Assembly: GCA_016711125.1 (NCBI GenBank)
Contig: JADJTQ010000002.1
Span: 62,001-126,000 of the forward strand
DNA: 64,000 bases
Source: Saprospiraceae bacterium
GTDB taxonomy: Bacteria > Bacteroidota > Bacteroidia > Chitinophagales > Saprospiraceae
Direction: 5' to 3'
Under the pieces are notes generated by a model. It had not been told where the DNA came from, searched no databases, and saw nothing but the letters and a program-made list of their open reading frames with translations. Positions 15,843 through 25,082 of this stretch are shown here, piece after piece (positions within the stretch are counted from its first letter, which is position 1; each line of letters begins with the position of its first letter). The position numbers and the translations under genes are program-made.

Positions 15843-16547
15843 ATGAAATCAGTTTGTTTTTGCACCATGGCCATTCATGCACCATATCGCGACAGGGCAA
15901 GAAGGTTGATTAATGATTTACCTTCCGCATCTTGGCTAATCCTGACTGACAAACCAGATGATTTTAATGATTTGGACGTCATGATCTTAAGCCACGAGCC
16001 TACTGGGCCGATGGCTATTGATTATCTGCAAAAATTACCAAAAACGGGAAATCATATGGGAGCCGCTGCATACCACGATAAGAGATTTGCTCTGATTGCA
16101 GCGCTTGAACATGCTGATACAGCAATTTTTCTTGACGCAGATTCACGATTGACCGGTATTCCCATTCTCGGTCATTTTCCCACCGGAATTTCAGTAACTC
16201 CTCTGGTCACAAAAAGTATTGCAGAACATCTCGCGACCTGTGGTTCCTGGCGACTTTCTGCCTTTGATGAACTAGCATGCTATTTGACAGGTGACTCCAG
16301 CATTTTATCTGTCGCAAGATGGTGTCATGAGACCTGTATTTCGATCACCCGGGATGGAAAGGAATGTTCCTTTTTTGATATCTGGGATCGGAGTGCAAAA
16401 TTTATGCAAAACCTGAATGTTTTTTCGGGAGAAGGTGGAGTATTGGGTCTTTCTGCTGCCATAGCCGGCTGGACAATCAATTACGAAAGTCTCCAGCCCA
16501 TCAATGCTTTGTTGAAACATGAAAGTGGAGGTCCTAAGGAAAAATAA
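15843..16547 (+). CDS. hypothetical glycosyltransferase-like protein
   Basis: 234 residues. It starts MKSVCFCTMAIHAPYRDRA, a first-strand pattern of GT-A enzymes, has SWLILTDKPDDF and a DxD-type FLDADSR near residue 97, then a less familiar C-terminal half with a GEGGVLGLSAAIAGW segment. Probably the partner of the gene just upstream. It converges with the methyltransferase gene, 18 bases away. No firm family. Confidence 0.5.
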   Translation: MKSVCFCTMAIHAPYRDRARRLINDLPSASWLILTDKPDDFNDLDVMILSHEPTGPMAIDYLQKLPKTGNHMGAAAYHDKRFALIAALEHADTAIFLDADSRLTGIPILGHFPTGISVTPLVTKSIAEHLATCGSWRLSAFDELACYLTGDSSILSVARWCHETCISITRDGKECSFFDIWDRSAKFMQNLNVFSGEGGVLGLSAAIAGWTINYESLQPINALLKHESGGPKEK

Positions 16548-16565
16548 AAGGAGAGTTCCGCTGGA

Positions 16566-17213
16566 TCACTGAACAATCAATCGCCACTGATCCTTCGACC
16601 AGGGATGAGCTCTTGGCAGGGCATCAGATACTGCCCTGATTACTTCAGGCCATTTTTCTTCATGATAATCGTCACCAGAGAGCCAACCGCCCGGTTTAAT
16701 TTTGGGAATATAAGCTTTGATGTCGGCAATTAAGCCCTCATAGTCATGCCGACCATCAAGGTGTACCCAATCTAATGACTGGTTGGCAAACAATAATGAG
16801 GCATTAACAGAATCGGACACAATCAAAGTAATGTCATTGGCAAACCCACATTTGATGATATTTTTATGAAGTAATCCCGCAAAAGTGCCCTCACCCTCTT
16901 CCACGGCTTCTCTATGATAGTCCTTAACTTTTGGACCCTCCGGTCCACTACCGCGACAAGTATCAATACCCAGGATGTTAATTTGCTTCCCGCTCTGCTT
17001 TACCAATTCGGCCAGAGAACAAAGACTCCTTCCCAGGAAATTTCCAATTTCAACAAAACAACTTCCTTCAGAAAAATGAGAAACTGCCTCTTGTTGACCC
17101 GTACGCCATTCGAACCAGCCATGAATTTGGTGCCATTCCATATTTTGAAAAATCCTCCTGATTGATTTGCAGCGTCGAAAATATAGAATTCTCTTGAGTA
17201 TGCATCCCTTCAA
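16566..17213 (-). CDS. class I SAM-dependent methyltransferase
   Basis: 215 residues. SAM motif I is FVEIGNFLGRS (~residues 53-63); ILGIDTCRG is motif II; SLDWVHLDGRHDYEGLIADI is the acidic strand followed by PGGWLSGDDYH. This layout is that of the Methyltransf_24 group often found with cell-surface polysaccharide genes, fitting the two glycosyltransferase-like neighbours on the other strand. A Met at 17141 (MEWHQIHGW) is an equally good start because the first 24 residues are unusually basic. Substrate unknown. Confidence 0.75.
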   Translation of the reverse strand: MKGCILKRILYFRRCKSIRRIFQNMEWHQIHGWFEWRTGQQEAVSHFSEGSCFVEIGNFLGRSLCSLAELVKQSGKQINILGIDTCRGSGPEGPKVKDYHREAVEEGEGTFAGLLHKNIIKCGFANDITLIVSDSVNASLLFANQSLDWVHLDGRHDYEGLIADIKAYIPKIKPGGWLSGDDYHEEKWPEVIRAVSDALPRAHPWSKDQWRLIVQ

Positions 17214-17246
17214 AGGTGGGCCTCAAGTTATAAACTGATCTCAATT

Positions 17247-19389
17247 CTACAAACTAAAACAATAATACGCATTACCTGGCGGTGTACCCGGAATCCCTCC
17301 GCCGCCGGCGGCAATAATCAGGTACTGTTTGCCATCGACTTCAAAAGTGGCCGGAGTTGCGTAACCACCAGCATCGAGCTGAAACTCCCACAGCATCTCC
17401 CCCGTGTCTTTGTCAAAAGCACGAAACCGCTCATCCATGGTGGCGGCAATAAATACCAGACCACCGGCGGTCACTAGCGGCCCGCCGAGATTAAACGTAC
17501 CGGTAGCTTCAAAGCCCTGGGCCTCCAAAGAGGGATAGGTGCCCAGAGCGACCTGCCAGTCGATGGTACCAGAGTCCATATCGATGGCCGAAAGGGTACC
17601 CCAGGGGCGCTTGTTGATCGGATAACCCTCATTGTCTTTAATCGGATTATGACCGGTTGCAAGCCAGGGGATATTATTGGCAAAGTTGACGCTGATCTTG
17701 CTCAGGTCTATCGAAAGATCTTTACCCTTATCTTTTAAGAAAGCGATGATGGCATTCTTCTCACCATCGGAAAGCCAGTCAAATTTTGGCATCAATCCCT
17801 TTCCAGTGCTTAGAACCTCCCTGAGATTATCATCCGTCCGTTGCCCGGCTATCGTTTTCAAAGTGGAGAAGCTGTGGGCATTTTGCAACTGCTGACCTGC
17901 AGAGCCATGGCAAAAGGTGCATTGTGTCTGATAGATTTTAGCCCCTAAATCAAATTGCAAAATCGACTCGTTTTTGGGCGCTTCAAACATGGAGATCCAC
18001 TCCGCTTCGTTGCTGGCATTGACGTAGAGTTTCCGGTTAAAAGGATCATAAGCAGCTCCTCCCCAATCGGTGCCGCCATTAAACTGAGGCATTATCAAGG
18101 CACTGTCGCGGTTGGGTGGCCGGAAAAGATCTCCCATGGTCATATGCTTAATCTGATCCTTAACAAATGTGGTTGCTTCATCATTGAGGTCGGTGATCTC
18201 ATGCTCATAAAATCCCTGACGGGTATAGCGCAATGAAATTGGCGGCATGGGTTGGGTAGGCCATGAGACTTCACCAGGAATATCACTTTGAGGCACCGGC
18301 ACTTCTTCGACGGGAAACACAGGTGTGCCGGTATCGCGATCGAGGATAAACAAATGACCCATTTTGGTAGGCTGGGCCACGGCATCGATCAGCTTTCCAT
18401 CTTTTTGCACCTGGACCAGATTGGGGGCACAGGGTATGTCGTAGTCCCAGATATCATGGTGCACCACCTGGTAGTGCCAGATTTTTACACCCGTAGCTGC
18501 ATCTAATGCAAGTACACAATTAGCGTACAGGTTTTGACCGATCCGGTCACCGCCCCAATGATCATAGGCGGCTGAACCAGTGCCGCAATAGACAACTCCC
18601 CGTTCTTCATCCATGGTGATGCCACCCCACGAATTGGCACCACCCGATTTTTTCCAGGCCTCGGGGGGCCAGGTCTCATACCCCGGCTCTCCCGGTAAGG
18701 GAATGGTGTGAAAGGTCCAGACAACTGCTCCCGAGCGCACATCAAATGCCCGGATGTAGCCGGGTGCAGCCGGTCCGGGTCCTTCACCGACCGTTGAACC
18801 CAGGATATAAAGATCTTTGTAGATGACACCAGGGGTAGTTGATTTATTCCGGTTGTCGGCATCGCGATTAAGGCCCTCTTTCAAATTGACCGAACCATCT
18901 ACCCCAAAGGATTTGATGAGTTGGCCATTGTCAGCGTCGAGGCAATAGAGGTAATTTCCCTTCGAGAAAAAGAGCCTTGTCGAATCACCGGAAGACCAGT
19001 AGGCCAGCCCCGATTCACTCCCCGGCTTTTATGAAGCGAATCCACATCATATCTCCATCGCTCAGAACCATCCCTCGCATTGACTGCAATGACCGCCAGG
19101 TAGGTGAGACAAAATAGACGATCTCATCTAAAATCAATGGATTACATTCGATGATCGAAAATGCTGAAGCATCCAGATCTTCGGTAACAAACTTCCAGCT
19201 TACCTTTAGGTCTTTCACATTGCTTTTGCTGATCTGATCTAAGGCTGAATATTTAGAGCCCATCTTATCTCCATTGTAATGAGCCCAGGAGCGATAGGGA
19301 TAGTCAACCGATTCGTTTGTACATTGGATCAGAAATACCAGGGAAAATAAAAAGACAAAAATCGATTGATCAAAAAAGTATTTCAGCAT
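17247..19389 (-). CDS. PQQ-dependent dehydrogenase with inserted c-type haem site (two frameshifts)
   Basis: A beta-propeller quinoprotein alcohol/sugar dehydrogenase, likely attached to a membrane on the periplasmic side: start MLKYFFDQSIFVFLFSLVFL with lipobox LIQC at residue ~22. The N-terminal blade reads SWAHYNGDKMGSKYSALDQI. Propeller motifs follow (AWKKSGGANSWGG, NGGTDWGGAAYDP, GTLSAIDMDSG, AAGGGG near the end). A haem site CTFCH lies in the middle with a methionine further on, so electrons may pass from PQQ to an internal cytochrome. The frame shifts near 19095 and again near 19008; between them the third frame encodes AVNARDGSERWRYDVDSLH. Total about 713 codons if repaired. Confidence 0.82.
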
Positions 19390-19537
19390 ATTATAAACAT
19401 TATTACTCTGATGACCAGGTCGTTTTAGTATGGTGGCCAGGTTCGTCTGTTTGTCCATGTCGGATCTGTTATTTATGATCTATCACCTCTAACAATATTT
19501 CCTACATTCTGTCTGGTATCGCGTCACCACAAGCTTG

Positions 19538-19966
19538 CTATCGCTCATCGTTTATTGTTTTCAGATAGCTTTCAGAAGTGAACACAGCTATTGCAGAGTT
19601 CACATAGTCCTTCGTATTTCTTGTTATTATTGCATCAATTCCATTTACGGTCAATGCTGAAGAATATTGAATTGAATCTTCGAAATCTTTAAATTCGTTT
19701 TTTAAGGCTTGGATTATTTCCTTTTTTGTTGTCCCGACTATTTCAGTAATTTCTACAAGTTCCTCAATTACTTGTATGGCATTTTTATGTCCCAGATACT
19801 TTCTAATGATATAATATATATTGTTTAGGCTAACTGCAGATATGTAAATTTGAATTATTCCCAATTCATTTAATTCGAATATTCTGCTTGCCGGGTTTAT
19901 GTATGGTTCTCTATCCGCAAAGAAGTCAATGATTACATCAGAATCGACAAATAATTTAGATTTCAT
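19538..19966 (-). CDS. PIN-domain toxin (VapC-like)
   Basis: 142 residues. Acidic nuclease residues occur in the expected places: DSDVIIDFF (Asp9, Asp14), the E in SRIFELNELG, and FEDSIQYSSA and IDAIITRNTKDY near the C-terminus. These proteins cut RNA, often tRNA, when freed from the antitoxin. It overlaps the antitoxin gene by 11 bases. The product looks complete. Confidence 0.85.
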   Translation of the reverse strand: MKSKLFVDSDVIIDFFADREPYINPASRIFELNELGIIQIYISAVSLNNIYYIIRKYLGHKNAIQVIEELVEITEIVGTTKKEIIQALKNEFKDFEDSIQYSSALTVNGIDAIITRNTKDYVNSAIAVFTSESYLKTINDER

Positions 19967-20210
19967 ATTTCTTTGTCAATTCTTCTTCTAAAACACTTTT
20001 GTAGTCAAAATCTTTATCGACTTTTAGAATGCCTCTTAATCTCTTGACTCTCGGAGACAATTTTTTGGGCCTGACCTGTCGATCGTCCTTAGTAAGTAGC
20101 TTAAAATAATTTTCAACCAAATTAGATAGACTCTGGCCTTTTTTCTTTGCATATTCCTTGGCTTCTTCTATAACCTCTTTCTCTATCGTCAAAGTTAACT
20201 TAGTGTTCAT
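19956..20210 (-). CDS. DUF6364-type antitoxin
   Basis: 84 residues. The start KLTLTIEKEVIEEAKEYAKKKGQSLS is a ribbon-helix-helix domain typical of antitoxins paired with PIN toxins in Bacteroidota. The acidic C-terminus (KDFDYKSVLEEEL) would bind the toxin. It is the first gene of the pair; a -7 box lies 19 bases upstream. Confidence 0.82.
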   Translation of the reverse strand: MNTKLTLTIEKEVIEEAKEYAKKKGQSLSNLVENYFKLLTKDDRQVRPKKLSPRVKRLRGILKVDKDFDYKSVLEEELTKKYEI

Positions 20211-20228
20211 CTAAGATAGTTTTTCTTT

Positions 20229-20236
20229 CAAATATA
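20229..20236 (-). promoter_or_regulatory. -7 box of the PIN toxin-antitoxin pair
   Basis: Minus-strand TATATTTG, a full consensus match, 19 bases before the antitoxin ATG. Confidence 0.45.
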
Positions 20237-20289
20237 CGTATTAGGAAGTAATATATCTACACGTGTCTTCAGTTTGCTTGATTTTCAAA

Positions 20290-20545
20290 ATCCCTGCTTG
20301 CCAATCCTTACTCCGTCTGGCGAAGTTTTTAAAGCGGTGGCTGGCACAAAGATCCAGGCTTGGAAATCCATTAAAGTCTAAGATGAGAGTGAGACTCCCA
20401 AGCCCCTAGGGATTGGAAAGCTCACGCCTCGAAAGAAACCAATTCGATTTCTAAGCATACATGTCATTGGTTTTTCCAATCCGGGCTTGCCAATCCTTTC
20501 GCGAAAGCTTCAGGCTTGGGAATCCCTTAACTACAACCAGAATGG
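20290..20545. repeat. degenerate short-repeat region
   Basis: GCTTGCCAATCCTT occurs at 20296-20309 and 20485-20498, each followed by a CAGGCTTGG..AATCC block; CCCAAGCCCCTAGGGATTGG near 20398 is a related inverted piece. The whole gap 20211-20577 holds no gene. Confidence 0.4.
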
Positions 20546-20577
20546 ATTGGTAAACCCACAAACTCCTACATCCTGTT

Positions 20578-23500
20578 TTACCTTCCTGATTGAAAAGGAA
20601 ATACCACAGGACAATCTTCGATTTCAGCAACAAATATGGCTCCACTATTCACCTTAAAACCAGGCAATAAATTGACTGTTTCGCCTGCCTTAAACAAAAA
20701 GGTTTTGGGTGAAGGCAATGTTGCGTTTGATGAAATCTGATCTGATACTTTAAATATCTGGGGCGAACCTGGAAAAATCAATGTGTTGTCGCTCACCAAT
20801 AGATTGGATACCAAACAATTGACAAAGGAGCAGGTCATGATGTTACCAAGTTGAATGTTAAAACTAGAAGTTACATTAGCTCCTCCACAGGGATTGATTG
20901 CTAATACACTTAATTGGCCCGATGTGGCTCCCGCATTAAAATCGACGGTGATATCAGTGCCACCATTGCTATGGATCACGACCCCACTACCCGAATAACT
21001 CCAGACATAATTGGTAACTCCAGATTGAGGAGCAACGGAATAAGGAATATTATTTAGTCCAGGACAGATCGTGGGCGGACCGGAAATTACCGGCATGCTT
21101 AACTCAGTACTTTGTAAGGTAATCGACACTAGATCAAAAATCGAACAAGCACCGTTGGTTATCGTCCATTTTAGGATATAGGTAATGCCACCTACACCAG
21201 AAAATCCGGAACCAGGGCTGGCAGGATTGGCGATCACACCGCCACTGCCTGAAGCTATACTCCATGAGCCCGTACCGATGGTCGGCACATTACCGGCTAG
21301 CGTTGTCGAGAGACCACAAATTTGCTGATCAAGACCGGCATTAACCAAAGGAATAACCTGGTCGATTTTCACCAATTGACTGCTGCTATTTGAGCAGGGT
21401 CCATCAGTTGTGTATCTTACCGCGTAGGACCCTGGTGAGCTGGTTGCAAGGTTAATGGTACCGGTTGTGCTGCTTATAATAAGGCCTGAGGGCATGCTTA
21501 CAAAGGTCCCACCAGATAAACCCGAAATCAGGGGAACAGGGTCAGTTTCATTTTTACAAAAAGCGTTTTTAGAATAGTTGAACAATGGATCATCCTGAGC
21601 ATTTACCGTGACCATATAAGTGCAATTATTAATACACCCGTTGATATTTGTTGCCATAAGACCAAGCGTGAGATTTCCCACAATGCCGGCATCTACGATG
21701 ACATTTTGCGTATTAGCAGGACCATTGATCGTTCCATTGCCCATGATACTCCAGGCGTATGAGGACATGCCGGCGGGTGCTGAATATCCATGTCCTGTCG
21801 TGCCTGTACAAATGGATGGTGCCCCAGTTATATCACAAGTTGGTAGCCCATTTACAGTGATGATTTCCATACAGGTGCTCACACAGTCATTAGCATCTGT
21901 TATGTCTAATGACAACGTGTAGATACCAGCCGCCCCTGCGTCAACGACCACATTCTGACCATCGGTCGCTCCATTTATGCTGCCATTGCCTGATATACTC
22001 CAGGCGTATGAGGACATTGCTGCCGGTCCATCATAACTAATACCACTAGTGCCTGAACATACTTCCATAACACCCACGATTGAGCAGGTTGGATTTGCAT
22101 GGACTGTCACCATCTGCATGCAGTTGCTCATGCAGCCATTGACATCCTCTATGGCAAGTGTCAATGTGAAGCTGCCAGTACCTCCCGCGTCTATCAGCAC
22201 TGTCTGGCCATCATTTGCTCCACTTATGACGCCATTGCCTGATATAGCCCATGCATAGGTAGACATTGCTGCCGGGCCATCGTAGCTAATACCACTACTG
22301 CCTGAACATACTTCCGTAATACCCGCGATAGAGCAGGTTGGATTTGCATGGACTGTCACCATCTGCATGCAGTTGCTCGTGCAGCCATTAGCATCTTCTA
22401 TGGCAAGGGTGACGGTGTAGCTGCCAGTAGCTCCGGCATTTATCGTCACCGTCTGGCCATTAGTCGATCCACTTATGACTCCATTGCCTGATATACTCCA
22501 GGCGTAGGAGGACATTGCTGCCGGTCCATCATAACTGATACCATTAGTGCCCGAACATACTTCCGTAAGTCCCGCGATTGAACAGGTTGGCGATGAAAAG
22601 ATACCGACCAGAACTGCAGACGCCATGCTTAAGCACATGTTTGCATCTTTAATCACGATTTGATAGGTGTTAGCTGTAAGTCCGGTAAATATGGCCTCCG
22701 ACTGGAAACTGGCTCCATTGTCGTCAGAAAACATATATGGGGTAGTGCCACCAGTGACATTACTTATTGCAATCTGACCCGAGGCCGAGGTGGAACAAGC
22801 ATTTGTCGGGGTGGTAGTAAAAGTGATCGTGGGACAAACACCATTGCCATTCAATGTGATATCATAGGGGTTTTCGTCGGGGTCATTGTTTGGTATTGAC
22901 AGTGTGCATGATCTGGCACCAAGACCACTTGGGGTAAAAGAAACGCTGAAGGTTGTGTTATTGCCACCGGTGATGGTACTGCTTGCTGGTTGAGTGATGA
23001 TAAAATCAGCCGGGTGCATTCCTCCTTTTACTACGAAATCGGGCGAAGTACCGGTAAGAAGGAGATCTATTGCACTGGGGTTAGCAATGGTAAAAGCTTT
23101 TTGATCTGGAGTATTTAAGGTGATATTGCCATAGTCGAAAGAACCACCGTCATCAATATCCATCATGCCTTGCGAAATATTGATCTCCGTCGGGCAGAAA
23201 TAACCCAAACTTTGAGGAACGCTGACATTATCAATGGTGACCAACTCAGCATTCGCATTGGTACTGACACATATGCGAACCTGTAGAGAATTGCCGGTTA
23301 ATCCAGAAGCAGTGACAGTGGTGGCACCCATATTATCCATTGTGGTAGTGAATTCGATCGTGTGAGTGCCACCTCCCACCTGATTCGGTAACTGAACAAA
23401 GGGGCCTGCATCGATGCTATACAAAAAATCAATGTAGTCCAGGGGGTCATTATCCAGACCTATCCAGGTCAGATCTGCCGATGCAGAAGCCGTCACACCT

Positions 23501-24846
23501 TGAATATCGATCAAGGGACTGGTCCAACAGACTTCCTGATCGAGGTCGATTGTAGCTAACTTACCTCCTGAAGTCCTGAAAAAATCGTCTACGTCGCGGC
23601 CATCCGCCACCGGGGGCTGCAGATCCCAGGAGCTGAGTGTCCAGTTTACCCCAACAAAATGGTCTACCTGGTTGATCAGGTATCCTTTATTATCGCTAGA
23701 AAATGTTTCGAGATATGGGCCAGAGGACGCGACTCCAACCGTTGCGCTTGTAGTTGCGGTACATCCGGCCTGGTCGGTTACCGTCACCAAATACATGCCA
23801 TTGGCTAGTCCGATCTGATCTTCAGGGTCGGGAGATCCGGGAAGATGGCTCCAGCTATAGGAATAAGGTGCTACTCCGTTACTCGCTGTCAGATCGATCT
23901 CTCCACTTGATTGACCGGGACAGTCCGCATCAAGTACCTGGGTACTCAGAGATAGTGGTGCTGCCGTTGAAACGGTGGTACTGGAAATCCGGCTACAACC
24001 GGTAGCATCTGTGACCGTCACCATGTAAGTTCCGGCCGCCAGAGATGAGATGGTATACATCCCTCCGGAAGTGGCAATTTCAGTTCCAGCCGGGTCACCA
24101 CTACCGGGACCACTCCAACTCACCTGATATCCTGGTGTAGCATTGCTTGCTGTGACCTTGATAGAACCAGTATTAGGATTGCAAGAACCGGTTGGTATTG
24201 TAGCAAGAACCACCGTCGGTTGCAGGCAAGCCGAAGCCAGCGATACATTGGTGACTGAAACATTGTCCAGAGTAGTTACCTCGACATTCGAGTTATTACT
24301 CCAACAAACCCTAACCACAATCATATCTCCCATTGTGACGGCAATGTTGGGAAAATTGGTCGTGGCAGAACCATCATTACCTCCCATTGCGTTTGTATAT
24401 CTGACTGTGTAGGCTAGATCTCCATCTGTTCCAATCACATTCGGATGCCTTTGCCAGGCTCCTCCATTTAGCTGGTATTCCACATTGATAAACTCCAGGG
24501 GGTTCGCCTGATTGTTGTCATATCCGGTCCAGGTGATGTCCGTGGTAAAAGCCGCTGTTCCGGTTGTGGTTGCAACCAGCATTGGGCTGGTCCAGCATAC
24601 TTCCTGGTCAAGGTCAATGCCTCCTAAAACTCCGGATGCAGTGGTTTGTAAGTAATCTTCTGCATCTCTTCCAAACTCGACAGGAGGCTGGTTTGCCCAG
24701 GCGCTCAAAGTCCAGTCGACTCCCGAAAAATCATCTACAAGATTGATCAGGTAGCCTTTATTGGGGGTTGAAAATGTCTCGGTATATTGCGCTTTAGCTG
24801 ACCAACAAATAGAAAGCAGCATCCAGAGGATATAGATCTTTTTCAT
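20578..24846 (-). CDS. giant secreted repeat protein with 3-coathanger-stack C-terminus
   Basis: 1422 residues, signal peptide MKKIYILWMLLSICWSAKA. Order: jelly-roll-like module (~20-205, ETFSTPNKGYLINLVDDF); two SprB-type repeats (~210-370, SCNPNTGSIKVTAS, CPGQSSGEIDLTAS); a second copy of the first module (~380-540); a choice-of-anchor-D-like domain (~560-670); another SprB-like repeat; four PKD-like units of 83 residues (EVCSGTNGISYDGPAAMSSYAW type); then a C-terminal 3-coathanger-stack region ending FKVNSGAIFVAEIEDC. It is probably a cell-surface or secreted adhesin exported by a type IX-like route, though no canonical sorting tail is seen. A paralogous C-terminus is on the next gene. Confidence 0.8.
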   Translation of the reverse strand: MKKIYILWMLLSICWSAKAQYTETFSTPNKGYLINLVDDFSGVDWTLSAWANQPPVEFGRDAEDYLQTTASGVLGGIDLDQEVCWTSPMLVATTTGTAAFTTDITWTGYDNNQANPLEFINVEYQLNGGAWQRHPNVIGTDGDLAYTVRYTNAMGGNDGSATTNFPNIAVTMGDMIVVRVCWSNNSNVEVTTLDNVSVTNVSLASACLQPTVVLATIPTGSCNPNTGSIKVTASNATPGYQVSWSGPGSGDPAGTEIATSGGMYTISSLAAGTYMVTVTDATGCSRISSTTVSTAAPLSLSTQVLDADCPGQSSGEIDLTASNGVAPYSYSWSHLPGSPDPEDQIGLANGMYLVTVTDQAGCTATTSATVGVASSGPYLETFSSDNKGYLINQVDHFVGVNWTLSSWDLQPPVADGRDVDDFFRTSGGKLATIDLDQEVCWTSPLIDIQGVTASASADLTWIGLDNDPLDYIDFLYSIDAGPFVQLPNQVGGGTHTIEFTTTMDNMGATTVTASGLTGNSLQVRICVSTNANAELVTIDNVSVPQSLGYFCPTEINISQGMMDIDDGGSFDYGNITLNTPDQKAFTIANPSAIDLLLTGTSPDFVVKGGMHPADFIITQPASSTITGGNNTTFSVSFTPSGLGARSCTLSIPNNDPDENPYDITLNGNGVCPTITFTTTPTNACSTSASGQIAISNVTGGTTPYMFSDDNGASFQSEAIFTGLTANTYQIVIKDANMCLSMASAVLVGIFSSPTCSIAGLTEVCSGTNGISYDGPAAMSSYAWSISGNGVISGSTNGQTVTINAGATGSYTVTLAIEDANGCTSNCMQMVTVHANPTCSIAGITEVCSGSSGISYDGPAAMSTYAWAISGNGVISGANDGQTVLIDAGGTGSFTLTLAIEDVNGCMSNCMQMVTVHANPTCSIVGVMEVCSGTSGISYDGPAAMSSYAWSISGNGSINGATDGQNVVVDAGAAGIYTLSLDITDANDCVSTCMEIITVNGLPTCDITGAPSICTGTTGHGYSAPAGMSSYAWSIMGNGTINGPANTQNVIVDAGIVGNLTLGLMATNINGCINNCTYMVTVNAQDDPLFNYSKNAFCKNETDPVPLISGLSGGTFVSMPSGLIISSTTGTINLATSSPGSYAVRYTTDGPCSNSSSQLVKIDQVIPLVNAGLDQQICGLSTTLAGNVPTIGTGSWSIASGSGGVIANPASPGSGFSGVGGITYILKWTITNGACSIFDLVSITLQSTELSMPVISGPPTICPGLNNIPYSVAPQSGVTNYVWSYSGSGVVIHSNGGTDITVDFNAGATSGQLSVLAINPCGGANVTSSFNIQLGNIMTCSFVNCLVSNLLVSDNTLIFPGSPQIFKVSDQISSNATLPSPKTFLFKAGETVNLLPGFKVNSGAIFVAEIEDCPVVFPFQSGR
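21830..22580 (-). repeat. tandem 249-bp PKD-like coding units
   Basis: Near-identical units (for example starting at 22082, 22331 and about 22580) encode 83-residue PKD-like repeats. High DNA identity makes copy-number change by recombination, or assembly collapse, likely. Confidence 0.7.
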
Positions 24847-25082
24847 GAATTGGAGATTATTGGGTTTGGTTTTCTGTTTGAGTGTGTTGACTTGAAATCT
24901 TATTCAGTTACATTTGAAAAATTTGTAAGCTTGAACAAAAAAGTAACGGAATTACAGCGAGGGTTGATCGGAACTCATCTAAGTTAAAGACAATCGGGCA
25001 TAGTAAAAAATAAACACCCTTTTTACATAATGACAAACCCGGCCAAGCCCAGAAAGGACATGTGTCACCAGCTTACAGCTGT

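Noticed and set aside
20290..20545. Possible CRISPR array because GCTTGCCAATCCTT recurs.
   Set aside because: Only two clear copies 189 bases apart, no regular spacing and no cas genes in the window.
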